DNA from: an uncultured Collinsella sp.
GTDB taxonomy: Bacteria; Actinomycetota; Coriobacteriia; Coriobacteriales; Coriobacteriaceae
Assembly (NCBI GenBank): GCA_900544875.1
Contig: UQWS01000022.1
Span: forward strand, 1-27,031
Length of the DNA stretch: 27,031 nucleotides
Direction: 5' to 3'
Shown here: piece after piece, positions 1 to 8,050 of the stretch
Numbering within the stretch: position 1 is the first letter of the stretch
How the letters are laid out: each line of letters opens with the position of its first letter
Position numbers and translations under genes: made by a program
The notes under the pieces: generated by a model
Database searches by the model: none
The model's input: the letters and a program-made list of their open reading frames with translations, nothing else
Told to the model about the DNA's origin: nothing

Positions 1-216
1 TCTGATGGTGTCGACGTCAATGGTATACGGGTGCATCATCGACGTCTTCAATACAGAAAATATCAGTGCGGAATGTTTTGGGAGGTAGCCCAAACAGCCC
101 CGGCTGGGTCCTGTGTAGTCACCCTTTAGGCGGAACTCTCCTAATTATTTGGATGAGTCGTTTACTTACTTGTACTGTTACCGTCATCCCGCTGTTGTTG
201 GGGTATGCTTTGTTCG
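1..216. other. Left-edge intergenic region
   Basis: I recognise no gene here. Short open frames run in from the left edge but stop within about 130 bases and their translations match nothing I know. A short dyad (GACGTC at about 13 and again near 40) and a CAGCC/GGCTG mini-hairpin near 98-109 are visible, without a T-tract. The stretch probably holds the 3' flank of an upstream gene and the promoter region of the LacI-type regulator. A TATGCT hexamer at 204-209 could be its -10 box, but no good -35 partner is seen. Confidence 0.3.
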
Positions 217-235
217 TATGTAAACGTATGACATG
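217..235 (+). promoter_or_regulatory. Putative LacI-type operator O1 (autoregulatory)
   Basis: The 19-mer TATGTAAACGTATGACATG matches the two tandem operators in front of the downstream hydrolase gene (TATGAAAACGTTTGACATA) at 16 of 19 positions, including the central AACG and the TGACAT half. It ends 18 bases before the regulator's start codon, so binding there would block the regulator's own transcription. The alternative ATG at 233 lies inside this operator, which argues against it as the start. Confidence 0.7.
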
Positions 236-253
236 TTGATGGGGGAGGGTGCT

Positions 254-1264
254 ATGGCTCGCGAGAGTGCTCGTTCTAAGGATACGGCTAAGCCTGGCAT
301 CAAGGAAGTTGCGGCGGTGGCGGGGGTTTCGCCTACTACGGTATCTCGTGTGCTTAATAATCGTGGCTATATTAGCCAAGAGACCCGCGATAAGGTCCAT
401 GCCGCGATGAAGCGCATCAACTATACGCCCAACGATATCGCTCGTGCCATGCTCAACGGTCGCCTGAATCTTATCGGTATGATCGTCCCCTATGTCAGCA
501 GTCCGTTTCATGCCCAAGTGGTTCAAGTCATTGAGCATACCCTGGCCGAAAACGGTTTTAAGATGCTGCTGTGCAATAGCGCCAATCGACCCGAGCTTGA
601 GCGCTCTTATATCGACATGCTTCGACGCAATATGGTTGATGGCGTCATCGTCAACTCGCTTAATATCGGTGCCGAGGCGTATGCCGAGATGGGCTTGAGT
701 CTGGTTGGTATCGACTGCGACCTTGGCGAAGCCTCTGTTCAGATTGCGAGCGACAGCTATAGCATCGGCGAACTTGCCACGCGTCGCCTGATCGATGACG
801 GATGTTCACGCATCCTGTGCCTGCGCAGCAATAGCCGCATGCGCATGCCTGCCAATAAGCGTACCGATGCCTACCTCGATGTTGTTGAGCAGGCCGGTTT
901 GCCCGCGCTTGTCCGTGAGGTCGAGTTCGTTAAGCCCGACGACGAAAAGAGTGCGGTCGTTGCGAAGATCCTCGATGAGAACCCCGATATTGACGGCATC
1001 TTTGCGGGAGACGACACGATGGCGGCTATCTGTCTTAACGTGATGAAGCAGCGCGGCTTGAGCGCTCCGGGCGATATTAAGGTCGTGGGCGCGGATGGTG
1101 CCCGCCGCACTATGACGTTTATGCCTGACTTAACAACCGTTCGCCAAGATATCGATCGCATCGGAGAGCTCGCGGCGCAATCCATCATTGCTCTTATTAA
1201 CGGCGAAAAGCCCGAATCGAATATCAAGCTCCCCGTTGAACTCATTGAGGGTAAAACCGCGTAG
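254..1264 (+). CDS. LacI-family transcriptional regulator of the fructoside locus
   Basis: This is a 336-residue LacI/GalR-type repressor. Residues 16-36 form the family helix-turn-helix (IKEVAAVAGVSPTTVSRVLN), followed by the hinge region and, from about residue 65 (LIGMIVPYV), a periplasmic-binding-protein-like effector domain ending near residue 336, the usual length. I chose ATG 254 because GGGGGAGG lies 5 bases upstream; an in-frame ATG at 233 has no ribosome site and falls in an operator. It is transcribed toward a GH32-clan hydrolase, a PTS permease and a sucrose-6-phosphate hydrolase, so it most likely senses a fructoside or its phosphorylated product. Operator copies lie before its own gene and before the hydrolase. 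The effector cannot be read from sequence alone. Confidence 0.95.
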   Translation: MARESARSKDTAKPGIKEVAAVAGVSPTTVSRVLNNRGYISQETRDKVHAAMKRINYTPNDIARAMLNGRLNLIGMIVPYVSSPFHAQVVQVIEHTLAENGFKMLLCNSANRPELERSYIDMLRRNMVDGVIVNSLNIGAEAYAEMGLSLVGIDCDLGEASVQIASDSYSIGELATRRLIDDGCSRILCLRSNSRMRMPANKRTDAYLDVVEQAGLPALVREVEFVKPDDEKSAVVAKILDENPDIDGIFAGDDTMAAICLNVMKQRGLSAPGDIKVVGADGARRTMTFMPDLTTVRQDIDRIGELAAQSIIALINGEKPESNIKLPVELIEGKTA

Positions 1265-1316
1265 TTCATCCCGTGTCAAAAGAATTCCTCAAACACCTCT
1301 GATGACCGTTCGCCGG

Positions 1317-1334
1317 CATATGTCAACCGTTTGC
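1317..1334 (-). promoter_or_regulatory. Putative LacI-type operator O2 (inverted copy)
   Basis: Read on the minus strand, this stretch is GCAAACGGTTGACATATG, which differs from the proximal operator (GAAAACGTTTGACATATG) at two positions. It lies about 49 bases upstream of O3, centre to centre, and points the opposite way. An auxiliary site that lets a tetrameric repressor loop DNA, or simply a second binding site, are both possible. Confidence 0.6.
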
Positions 1335-1365
1335 CGACGACTGGAACTGCAAAAAGACGTATTGG

Positions 1366-1402
1366 TATGAAAACGTTTGACATATGAAAACGATTGACAT
1401 AT
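1366..1402 (+). promoter_or_regulatory. Tandem LacI-type operators O3/O4
   Basis: Two 20-bp copies, tatgaaaacgtttgacatat (1366-1385) and tatgaaaacgattgacatat (1383-1402), differ at one base and overlap by three, giving a period of 17 bp. They cover the -35 box, the spacer and the first bases of the -10 box of the hydrolase promoter. Occupancy by the upstream LacI-type protein should therefore repress the sugar operon directly. Confidence 0.75.
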
Positions 1403-1405
1403 CTT
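1377..1405 (+). promoter_or_regulatory. Promoter of the fructoside operon
   Basis: A perfect TTGACA (1377-1382) is followed after exactly 17 bases by TATCTT (1400-1405), a strong vegetative-type promoter. It sits inside the tandem operators, as expected for a repressible sugar operon. The transcript would begin near 1412, which places the correct hydrolase start at ATG 1449, not at the upstream in-frame TTG 1404 that overlaps the -10 box. Confidence 0.7.
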
Positions 1406-1448
1406 GCAGTTGTACCGAGTTAGTATCACGTGGGAAAGGAAGTCTCGG

Positions 1449-2831
1449 ATGCACAAGGTGTATTACCAGCCTGAGGGAATTTGGGTAGGCGACATCATGC
1501 CGTACGGCGAGGACGGCACGTTCTATCTCTATCATCAGCGTGACACGCGAAACCCCGGACCTTTCGGAGAGCCGTTTGGCTGGGCACTCGCGACAACCAA
1601 GGACTTCGTCAATTACAAAGACTTTGGCGAGAGCCTTGAGCGTGGCGGCGACGAGGAAGTCGACCAGTATGTTTATGCCGGCACGGTGTTTAAGGTGGGC
1701 GACAAGTACCATGCGCTCTACACTGGTTGCAATCGCGATAAGGTCAAGGCACGCTTGATGAAGCAGGTTCTTCTTCACGCAACGAGTGACGACGCCGTCA
1801 AGTGGGAGAAGAACATCGCCGAGACGCTGCTTCCGCCCCAGGAGGGTTACGATGACCGCAACTGGCGCGATCCCTTTGTGCTTTGGGATGAGGAGAACGA
1901 AGAGTACATGCTCATCCTCGGCACGCGTGTGGGCGAGGACAAGCGTTTGATGACCGGTCGTCTGGTCAAGTTCACCTCCAAGGACCTGGATACCTGGGAG
2001 TTCCAGGGCGACTGGTGGAATCCGGGCCTGTACACCATGTTCGAGATGCCTGATCTCTTTAAGATGGGCGACTGGTGGTATCTGGTGTTCTCCGAGTACA
2101 GTGATGGCAACAAGACCCGTTACCGCATGTCTCGCTCTATCAACGGTCCTTGGATCACTCCTGCGGACGATTCCTTCGATGGCCGCGCGTACTATGCCGC
2201 GCGTACCGCATTTGATGGCGAGCGCCGCGTTCTCTTTGGTTGGGTTCCTACGCGTGACGAGGGCGGTGACCCCAGCTCTTACCTGTGGGGTGGCACCTTT
2301 ATGCCTCTCGAGATCGTTCAGCGTGCTGACGGAACGCTCGGCACCAAGCTCCCCGACAGCATGCTTGGCGCCTTTGGCGAGGCTAAGGCAGTCGAGGCCT
2401 TTGAGCTTTCCTGCGAGTCGGGCAAGGTCGAGCAGGTGCTCGCCGCGGATGCCGGTTCCACCTATATGCTCGATGCCGACATCGAGCTCGCCGGTGACGC
2501 TGCCGGCTTCTCGGTGAAGCTTGCCGAGGACGCCGAGTCCGGTCTTGCCTATGAGTTCCGCGCCAACCTGCGTGAGGGCAAGCTCGAGTTTACGGCGGCC
2601 CCCCAGTATCCGTGGTTCCAGGTCAACAACATGGGCCTCGAGCGTCCGTTGTTCTTTAAGGGCGAGGGCACTCATCATGTGCGCCTGGTCGTTGACGACG
2701 ATATCGCGACCATCTTTGTCGATGATGTTGCGCTTAACGCGCGCTTCTGCAATAAGCAGGGCCAGGGTGTGGCGCTAACGGTCACCGACGGTACGCTCAA
2801 GTGCGCAAATGCAACGATCGCGTCTCTGTAA
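1449..2831 (+). CDS. GH32/GH43-clan glycoside hydrolase (fructosidase-like)
   Basis: This 460-residue protein has the layout of a GH32 enzyme: a five-bladed propeller followed by a beta-sandwich from about residue 320. The three carboxylate positions of the clan are present but divergent. The nucleophile region is WVGDIMPY with D15 in place of the usual WLNDPNG, the transition-state motif is RDPF (140-143), and the acid/base region is EMPDLF (E199) instead of ECPDLF. The start at ATG 1449 follows GGAAAGGAAG. No signal peptide is seen, so the enzyme is likely cytoplasmic and acts on an imported, possibly phosphorylated, fructoside. It is the first gene of the operon with the PTS permease 45 bases downstream. 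The altered nucleophile motif suggests a substrate other than plain sucrose 6-phosphate. A GH43-like activity is an alternative reading. Confidence 0.85.
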   Translation: MHKVYYQPEGIWVGDIMPYGEDGTFYLYHQRDTRNPGPFGEPFGWALATTKDFVNYKDFGESLERGGDEEVDQYVYAGTVFKVGDKYHALYTGCNRDKVKARLMKQVLLHATSDDAVKWEKNIAETLLPPQEGYDDRNWRDPFVLWDEENEEYMLILGTRVGEDKRLMTGRLVKFTSKDLDTWEFQGDWWNPGLYTMFEMPDLFKMGDWWYLVFSEYSDGNKTRYRMSRSINGPWITPADDSFDGRAYYAARTAFDGERRVLFGWVPTRDEGGDPSSYLWGGTFMPLEIVQRADGTLGTKLPDSMLGAFGEAKAVEAFELSCESGKVEQVLAADAGSTYMLDADIELAGDAAGFSVKLAEDAESGLAYEFRANLREGKLEFTAAPQYPWFQVNNMGLERPLFFKGEGTHHVRLVVDDDIATIFVDDVALNARFCNKQGQGVALTVTDGTLKCANATIASL

Positions 2832-2876
2832 TGGCATCAAAACGTCTTATGATTTCGTAAAGGAATGGAGAGGAAC

Positions 2877-4328
2877 ATGGACTACAAAGTAGTGTCTCAG
2901 CAAGTCGTCGATAACGTCGGCGGTTTGGAGAACATCGAGGGCGCCACGCATTGCGTTACGCGTCTGCGTCTGGTGCTCAAGGATACGAGCAAGTACAACA
3001 AGGCCGAGCTCGAGAACATCGATGGCGTCAAGGGCGTGCTGTACAACAGCGGCCAGCTCATGATCATCTTCGGTACCGGTACCGTCAACAAGGTCTACGA
3101 TGAGTTTATGGCTCTGACGGGCGTTAAGGAGATCAGCGCTTCCGAGGTCAAGGGCGCCGAGGCGGACAAGAAGGGCAAGTTCTTCTCGGTCCTCAAGGTA
3201 TTCTCGGATATCTTTATCCCCATCATTCCCGCTTTCGTCGGTGCTGCTATCATCATCGGCCTTAAGTCGCTGATCGTTGCCAACGGCCTCTTTGGCATGG
3301 AGGGCAGCCTTGCCGACCACAGCGAGTTCCTCAAGAACCTCGCAAGCTTCTTTGCCATTATCGCCACCACGTTTGACTACCTGCCTGTCCTGGTTATGTA
3401 CAGCGCGGTGAAGCGTTTTGGCGGTAACCCGATTCTGGGCATCCTCGTCGGTATCGTCATGGTTCACCCGAGCCTTATGAACCGCAACACGTTCGTTATG
3501 GATCCGACGGGTGCTGAGTACTGGAACTTTGGTCCGCTCTCCATTCCCATGGTTGCTTTCCAGGGCGGCGTGTTCCCTGCAATCCTGACTGCCTGGTTTA
3601 TGGCCAAGGTCGAAAAGATTGCCCAGAAGTACATCCCCGAGGTCGTTTCGTTCGTCTTTGTCCCGACCGTTACCCTGATTCTTGCTAACGTCGCCCTGTT
3701 CACCGTGTTCGGCCCGCTCGGCAACCTGATCGGCGACGTCCTCGCCGGTGTAATCGATATCCTGTACAACAGGATGGGCGTCTTCGGTGCCTTTGTCTTT
3801 GCCGCATTCCTGCAGCCGCTTGTCGTTACCGGTACGCATCAGTTCATCCAGGGTATCGAGGCAAACCTCGTCGCCACGACTGGCTTCAACTACATCCAGG
3901 CCATCTGGTCGGTTTCCATCATCGCCCAGGGCGGCGGCGCCATCGGCATGTACCTCATTCACAAGAAGCATTCCAAAGAGCGCAACATCTGCATGTCGTC
4001 CTTTATCCCGACGCTGGTCGGTATCTCCGAGCCCGCAATCTTTGCTGCAAACATGCGCTACTCGATCATCCCGTTCATCTGCGCTTGCATCGGTGCAGGC
4101 TGCGGCGGTGCCTTCGTGAAGCTCTTTGAGGTGCGCGCCATCGGTCAGGGTCTGACCGGCGTGCTTGGCCTGCTCATCGTCACGCCCGAGACGCTCGTGT
4201 GGTATGTGGCTGGCAATCTCATCGCCTTTATCGTGCCGATCGTCTTGATCTTTGCCTACAATAAGGCAAAGGGCGTGCCGACCACTGATGAAGAGGGCGC
4301 TGGTGCTGGCTTCGATGTCAGCTTCTAG
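2877..4328 (+). CDS. PTS EIIBC permease, sucrose/beta-glucoside type
   Basis: This 483-residue protein is a phosphotransferase-system sugar permease. The N-terminal EIIB domain (residues 1 to about 85) carries the phosphorylated cysteine C26 in ATHCVTRLRL. The EIIC domain, about 105-470, has many hydrophobic segments and the substrate-loop signature GISEPAIFAANMRY. There is no C-terminal EIIA domain and no separate EIIA gene nearby, so a EIIA (for example a glucose-type one) must be supplied from elsewhere. ATG 2877 was preferred to ATG 2865 because GGAGAGGA lies directly between them. It sits between two GH32-type hydrolases and should import and phosphorylate sucrose or short fructosides. 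The exact sugar is an inference from the neighbours. Confidence 0.93.
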   Translation: MDYKVVSQQVVDNVGGLENIEGATHCVTRLRLVLKDTSKYNKAELENIDGVKGVLYNSGQLMIIFGTGTVNKVYDEFMALTGVKEISASEVKGAEADKKGKFFSVLKVFSDIFIPIIPAFVGAAIIIGLKSLIVANGLFGMEGSLADHSEFLKNLASFFAIIATTFDYLPVLVMYSAVKRFGGNPILGILVGIVMVHPSLMNRNTFVMDPTGAEYWNFGPLSIPMVAFQGGVFPAILTAWFMAKVEKIAQKYIPEVVSFVFVPTVTLILANVALFTVFGPLGNLIGDVLAGVIDILYNRMGVFGAFVFAAFLQPLVVTGTHQFIQGIEANLVATTGFNYIQAIWSVSIIAQGGGAIGMYLIHKKHSKERNICMSSFIPTLVGISEPAIFAANMRYSIIPFICACIGAGCGGAFVKLFEVRAIGQGLTGVLGLLIVTPETLVWYVAGNLIAFIVPIVLIFAYNKAKGVPTTDEEGAGAGFDVSF

Positions 4329-4365
4329 TTGAGCCGTTCAGCGTAATCTGAGGATAAGTCCATTT

Positions 4366-4407
4366 GGGGAAGGGCGTTCGACTCGTGTGAGTCGAGCGTC
4401 CTTCCCC
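4366..4407. repeat. 19-bp intercistronic hairpin
   Basis: The arms 4366-4384 and 4389-4407 pair along 19 positions, 17 Watson-Crick and two G-U, around the four-base loop GTGT. It lies between the PTS gene and the second hydrolase. No T-tract follows on the plus strand, so it looks less like a terminator than like an mRNA processing or stabilising hairpin that sets a different level for the last gene. Confidence 0.75.
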
Positions 4408-4429
4408 ATAGACGAGAAAGTCAACGGCG

Positions 4430-5872
4430 ATGTTTAATCAAAAAAATAAGGTGACACGCGCGGACTATGAGCAGTGGCGTGCCGGACAGGATGAGACGGC
4501 GGGTCGCATCGCGTCCGACCCCGATAGGCTCCTGTTCCATGTGGAGCCTGAGTTTGGCTGGCTCAACGACCCCAACGGTTTGGTGCAGATCGGTGATACG
4601 TATCACATCTATCACCAATACGATCCATTCGATGCTGCGCATGGCGGTCCAGTGCTTTGGAATCATCTGACAACAAAGGATTTTGTGACGTACGAGAATC
4701 GCGGCCCTGTGCTGTTCCCCGATTCCGATTTGGATTCGAGCGGAGCGTATTCTGGTTCTGCCTTTGTACACGACGGCAAGATTCACTACTTCTATACCGG
4801 CAACGTCAAGCATTTTGACCGCGATGATTACGACTACGTGTTGACGGGCCGTGAGCAAAACCAGATTCATGTGGTTGCCGAGAACCCCGACGAATTGGGC
4901 GAGAAGCGCATAGCTGTTGGGCCGGTCGATTACCCCGACGATATCGGTACGCACGTGCGTGATCCCAAAATCCTTGAACACGATGGTATCTACTACATGG
5001 TTCTGGGCGCTCGTACGAAAGACGACCGCGGCTGCGTGCTTGTCTATACCTCGAGCGATCTAGAGGACTGGAGCTATGCGACGCGCATTGAGTTGGGCGA
5101 GAAGTTTGGCTTTATGTGGGAGTGCCCCGATCTGTTTGAGCTCGATGGTGAGCTTATTCTCGTTTGCTGTCCGCAGGGTGTGTCCGCCGATGGATGGCGT
5201 TACCGCAATCCGCACCAGTGCGTGTGGTTTCCCATCGAGGCCGATTGGGAGGCGCCGAGTTTTAAGATCGCCGGGCAGGGCATGCCCCCGATGGTCGATG
5301 CCGGCTTTGATTTCTACGCGCCGCAGTCTTTTGAGGATGCTGCGGGTCGGCGTTTGATGATCGGGTGGTCGGGTTGCCCCGATGCGACGGCAAAAAGCCC
5401 GACGGTGGCACGCGGGTGGCAGTGCGCGTTGACGGTGCCGAGAGAACTGAGCATGCGCGATGGTAAGCTCTGTCAGCAGCCGGTGCACGAGATTGAGAGG
5501 ATGCGCGGCGACTGCGTTTGCGCGACAGGCGGTGAAACCGTTGAGGAGCCGGGCCGCCTGTTTGATCTTGTGGTTTCCTGTGAGGGCGCCCAGGTGATCG
5601 AGCTCGAAATCCGCAAGGGTGTCTTTGTGCGCTATGCAGACGGGATGCTTACCCTCGACATGGGTGACGAAGGCTATGGGCGCGACCAGAGGTCGATCGA
5701 GCTCAGCGAGCTTCGCGACCTGCGCGTGCTTTCGGACACTACGATGGTCGAGATTTTTGCAAATGGCGGCGAGGCAGCACTTACGAGCCGGACCTATTCG
5801 CCGGCGGTTCCGGCGATGGAGCTGCACGCCGAGGGTGCGGTATCGATGAATTTCTACCGCCTCGTGCATTAA
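4430..5872 (+). CDS. Sucrose-6-phosphate hydrolase / beta-fructosidase (GH32)
   Basis: This 480-residue protein is a canonical GH32 enzyme, a length typical of sucrose-6-phosphate hydrolases (ScrB/SacA). All three catalytic motifs are intact: WLNDPNG with nucleophile D47, RDPK with D178, and ECPDLF with acid/base E231. The C-terminal part from about residue 340 fits the GH32 beta-sandwich. No signal peptide is present, consistent with cytoplasmic cleavage of sugar 6-phosphate delivered by the PTS gene upstream. The ribosome site is weak (GAGAAAG, about 10 bases away), and a strong hairpin separates it from the PTS gene, so its expression may differ from the rest of the operon. Together with the divergent hydrolase upstream it gives the locus two cleavage specificities. 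Confidence 0.93.
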   Translation: MFNQKNKVTRADYEQWRAGQDETAGRIASDPDRLLFHVEPEFGWLNDPNGLVQIGDTYHIYHQYDPFDAAHGGPVLWNHLTTKDFVTYENRGPVLFPDSDLDSSGAYSGSAFVHDGKIHYFYTGNVKHFDRDDYDYVLTGREQNQIHVVAENPDELGEKRIAVGPVDYPDDIGTHVRDPKILEHDGIYYMVLGARTKDDRGCVLVYTSSDLEDWSYATRIELGEKFGFMWECPDLFELDGELILVCCPQGVSADGWRYRNPHQCVWFPIEADWEAPSFKIAGQGMPPMVDAGFDFYAPQSFEDAAGRRLMIGWSGCPDATAKSPTVARGWQCALTVPRELSMRDGKLCQQPVHEIERMRGDCVCATGGETVEEPGRLFDLVVSCEGAQVIELEIRKGVFVRYADGMLTLDMGDEGYGRDQRSIELSELRDLRVLSDTTMVEIFANGGEAALTSRTYSPAVPAMELHAEGAVSMNFYRLVH

Positions 5873-5958
5873 CCGTGCATGGAGTACGATTGGACTTGCT
5901 GGGCGGAATGTGTCGCAGTTACCGCGGCCAGCTACCGTTTATCGCGTATAGCGACCGT

Positions 5959-5986
5959 TTGCGGAATAAGTAACACTCCTTAATAA
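5959..5986 (+). promoter_or_regulatory. Candidate promoter for degV-family gene
   Basis: TTGCGG (5959-5964) and TAATAA (5981-5986) are separated by 16 bases. The predicted transcript has a leader of about 150 bases that holds a small hairpin (GAGACGC 6024-6030 with GCGTCTC 6056-6062). No terminator for the preceding sugar operon is obvious. Confidence 0.35.
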
Positions 5987-6147
5987 ACCGTGTAGAATCT
6001 CAGGATGCACGGAGTTTTCCAGGGAGACGCTGTCCTTTGTTGTGTGCAAGGGGCGGCGTCTCTTTGGCGCTTGGACGCCGTTGTGCAACAGTGCGGCGGC
6101 GCGTGCCATGTATTGAAAAGCCAATGTTGAGATGGGTCGTGATAATA

Positions 6148-7002
6148 ATGGGCAAGTACGTAATCGTGGTTGAGTCTGGGTCGGATGTGACGCCGGAGCT
6201 TTGCGAGCGCTACGGCATCGTGCGCGTGCCCATGCATGTCACGATTGGTGACGAGACCGTCGAGGACGGCTCCATCGATCCGCTTGAGATTTACTCGCGC
6301 TGCAACGAGTTTGGCGTGATGCCCAAGACCAGTGGCTGCGCGCCTGCGGATTTTGCTCACGTGTACGATCGTATCCATGCCGAGCAGCCCGATGCGACCA
6401 TTCTACATCTTGCGTACTCCGAGGCCACGACCTGCTCGCATCAATCATCGAAGATCGCCGCCAAGGGTCGCGACTACGTTTACTCCATGGACACGCGCTT
6501 TGTCTCGGTGGGGCAGTCGCTCGTTGTCGTCGAGACCGCCAAATACATCGAGACTCACCCCAATGCCACCGTCGACGAGATCTTCGCCTTCGCGAACTCC
6601 GTCATGGACCGCGTGCTGCTGGGCTTTGTTCCTACGGACCTTGCCTTCCTTAAGGCGGGCGGTCGCTTGTCCAACGTCGCGTTCCTGGGCGCCCATCTGC
6701 TCAAGATTAAGCCCTGCATTGAGGTGACGGGCGGTAAGTTCGTGGCGACCAAGAAGTTCCGCGGTTCTATGCTCAAGTGCGCCCGCGCCTTCATTGACCA
6801 CATGGTTGCGAAGGGCGAGATTGACTACTCGCACATTGGCCTGGCGTATTCGGTGGGCCTTTCCCAGGAGCTGCGCGATGACATGGAAGTCTATGCGCAT
6901 GACCTGGGCTTTAAGGACGTTATCTGGACTCAAGTCGGCGGCGTCATCTCGAGCCATTGCGGCCCGACCGCCTTCGGTGCGGTGCTCACGCTTAAGGCGT
7001 AA
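6148..7002 (+). CDS. DegV-family fatty-acid-binding protein
   Basis: This 284-residue protein matches the DegV family in length and layout. It opens with MGKYVIVVESGSDVTPE, carries the family KTSGCAPADF segment near residue 60, and has the second-domain stretch GFVPTDLAFLKAGGRLS followed by LLKIKPCIEV. DegV proteins bind a fatty acid between two alpha/beta domains, and some (FakB) hand it to the fatty acid kinase FakA; whether this copy does so is unknown because no kinase gene is present here. The frame is open upstream to 6037, but the conserved N-terminus begins at ATG 6148, so the upstream stretch is treated as leader. It appears monocistronic. Confidence 0.9.
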   Translation: MGKYVIVVESGSDVTPELCERYGIVRVPMHVTIGDETVEDGSIDPLEIYSRCNEFGVMPKTSGCAPADFAHVYDRIHAEQPDATILHLAYSEATTCSHQSSKIAAKGRDYVYSMDTRFVSVGQSLVVVETAKYIETHPNATVDEIFAFANSVMDRVLLGFVPTDLAFLKAGGRLSNVAFLGAHLLKIKPCIEVTGGKFVATKKFRGSMLKCARAFIDHMVAKGEIDYSHIGLAYSVGLSQELRDDMEVYAHDLGFKDVIWTQVGGVISSHCGPTAFGAVLTLKA

Positions 7003-7080
7003 AGGCCTCAGGCGAGCGTTCTTCAGCCTGACATCTCGACGTAGACCCCAACCATGGTGATGGGGAATAGATTAAAACGT

Positions 7081-7129
7081 GCCATTCTAGCCCGAGACGT
7101 TTAAACGCAAACGCATGGGCTAGAATGGC
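7081..7129. repeat. 13-bp perfect inverted repeat upstream of pflA
   Basis: GCCATTCTAGCCC (7081-7093) and GGGCTAGAATGGC (7117-7129) pair perfectly around a 23-base loop, which itself contains the palindrome CGTTTAAACG (7098-7107). The distal arm is followed eight bases later by TTTT. It could terminate the DegV transcript or act as a regulator site or leader hairpin for the activase gene 47 bases downstream. The TAGAAT in the second arm also resembles a -10 box. Confidence 0.6.
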
Positions 7130-7176
7130 TCTGGCATTTTAATTGGTTACATCCAAGGAGAGGCAAGGTAGCGCGA

Positions 7177-7995
7177 ATGGCAGAAATGACGCTTGAGGGT
7201 GTGGACGCTCGTCCCGAGGACTCTGCGTTTGCCCTTGGCCGCGTGCATTCGATCGAGACGATGGGAACGGTCGACGGACCCGGCATCCGCTTTGTGGTGT
7301 TTGTTCAGGGCTGTCCCATGCGCTGCGCGTATTGCCACAATCCCGATACCTGGTCGGTCAACGGCGGCACCATGGTGACCGTCGAACACCTGATGGATGA
7401 GTTCCAGAGTAACCATGAGTTTTACCGCAGCGGCGGCATTACCGTTTCGGGCGGCGAGCCGCTCCTGCAGCCCGAGTTTTTGGCCGACCTGTTCCGTGCA
7501 ATGCACAACAACCCCGATGGCCGTGTACATACCTGCCTAGATAGCTGTGGCTATGCATTTGACCCCAACCACCCCGAGAAGTTCGATGCCGTGCTCAACG
7601 AGACCGACATGGTACTGCTCGATATTAAGCATGCCGACCCAGTCGAGCATAAAAAGCTGACCGGTTGCGATCCCGCACGCATTCTGGCGTTTGGTGATGA
7701 GCTCGCGCGTCGCAAGATTAAGGTCGTTATCCGCCACGTGGTGGTGCCGGGCATTACCGACACGGTGGAGGAGTGCGAGAAGCTCGGTCGCCTCATCGCT
7801 CCATGGCACAACGTGGTGGGCCTGGAAATGCTGCCGTATCACACGATGGGTGTCGTCAAGTACGAGCAACTGGGCATTCCCTATAAGCTCGAGGGCGTGC
7901 CCCAGATGGATACCGCGCGCATGCCCGAGCTGCGCAACGCTGTCATGACGGGCATGAAAAAGCGCCGCGCGGAGCTAAAAAACGCCATCGGCTAG
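7177..7995 (+). CDS. pflA: Pyruvate formate-lyase activating enzyme (radical SAM)
   Basis: This 272-residue protein is a radical S-adenosylmethionine activase that installs the glycyl radical on pyruvate formate-lyase under anaerobic conditions. The iron-sulfur cluster ligands form the motif C46-PMR-C50-AY-C53, preceded by the typical VDGPGIRFVVFVQGC and followed by the glycine-rich TVSGGEPLLQ segment (the SAM-binding GGE). The start at ATG 7177 follows GGAGAGGCAAGG. No pyruvate formate-lyase gene lies in the window, so the target enzyme is encoded elsewhere or beyond a neighbouring contig region. An activase for another glycyl radical enzyme is less likely because the extra ferredoxin-type cluster insert of those proteins is missing. 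Confidence 0.92.
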   Translation: MAEMTLEGVDARPEDSAFALGRVHSIETMGTVDGPGIRFVVFVQGCPMRCAYCHNPDTWSVNGGTMVTVEHLMDEFQSNHEFYRSGGITVSGGEPLLQPEFLADLFRAMHNNPDGRVHTCLDSCGYAFDPNHPEKFDAVLNETDMVLLDIKHADPVEHKKLTGCDPARILAFGDELARRKIKVVIRHVVVPGITDTVEECEKLGRLIAPWHNVVGLEMLPYHTMGVVKYEQLGIPYKLEGVPQMDTARMPELRNAVMTGMKKRRAELKNAIG

Positions 7996-8017
7996 CGAGC
8001 CATTTTCGCTCCCCAAA

Positions 8018-8050
8018 GGCACTCATTGGGGACAGACTTAAATGAGTGCC
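8018..8050. repeat. Short inverted repeat around GGGGACAGACTTA
   Basis: GGCACTCATT (8018-8027) and AATGAGTGCC (8041-8050) pair perfectly around the 13-base spacer GGGGACAGACTTA. It lies 22 bases after the pflA stop. The spacer resembles the GGGACAG motif in the repeat that flanks the ABC exporter genes, and it could be a small REP-type palindrome. No T-tract follows. Confidence 0.55.

Noticed and set aside
1..15. Fifteen bases at the left edge identical to 11521-11535 in the DUF3990 gene
   Set aside because: The similarity ends there in both sequence and frame, and a 15-base match can arise by chance in a window of this size.
1404..1448. Upstream TTG start for the first hydrolase
   Set aside because: It overlaps the -10 box of the promoter and has no ribosome site; ATG 1449 has both.
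1323..2678. 451-residue minus-strand frame opposite the first hydrolase
   Set aside because: It mirrors the hydrolase coding strand and has no family motif; the plus strand has catalytic motifs, promoter and ribosome site.
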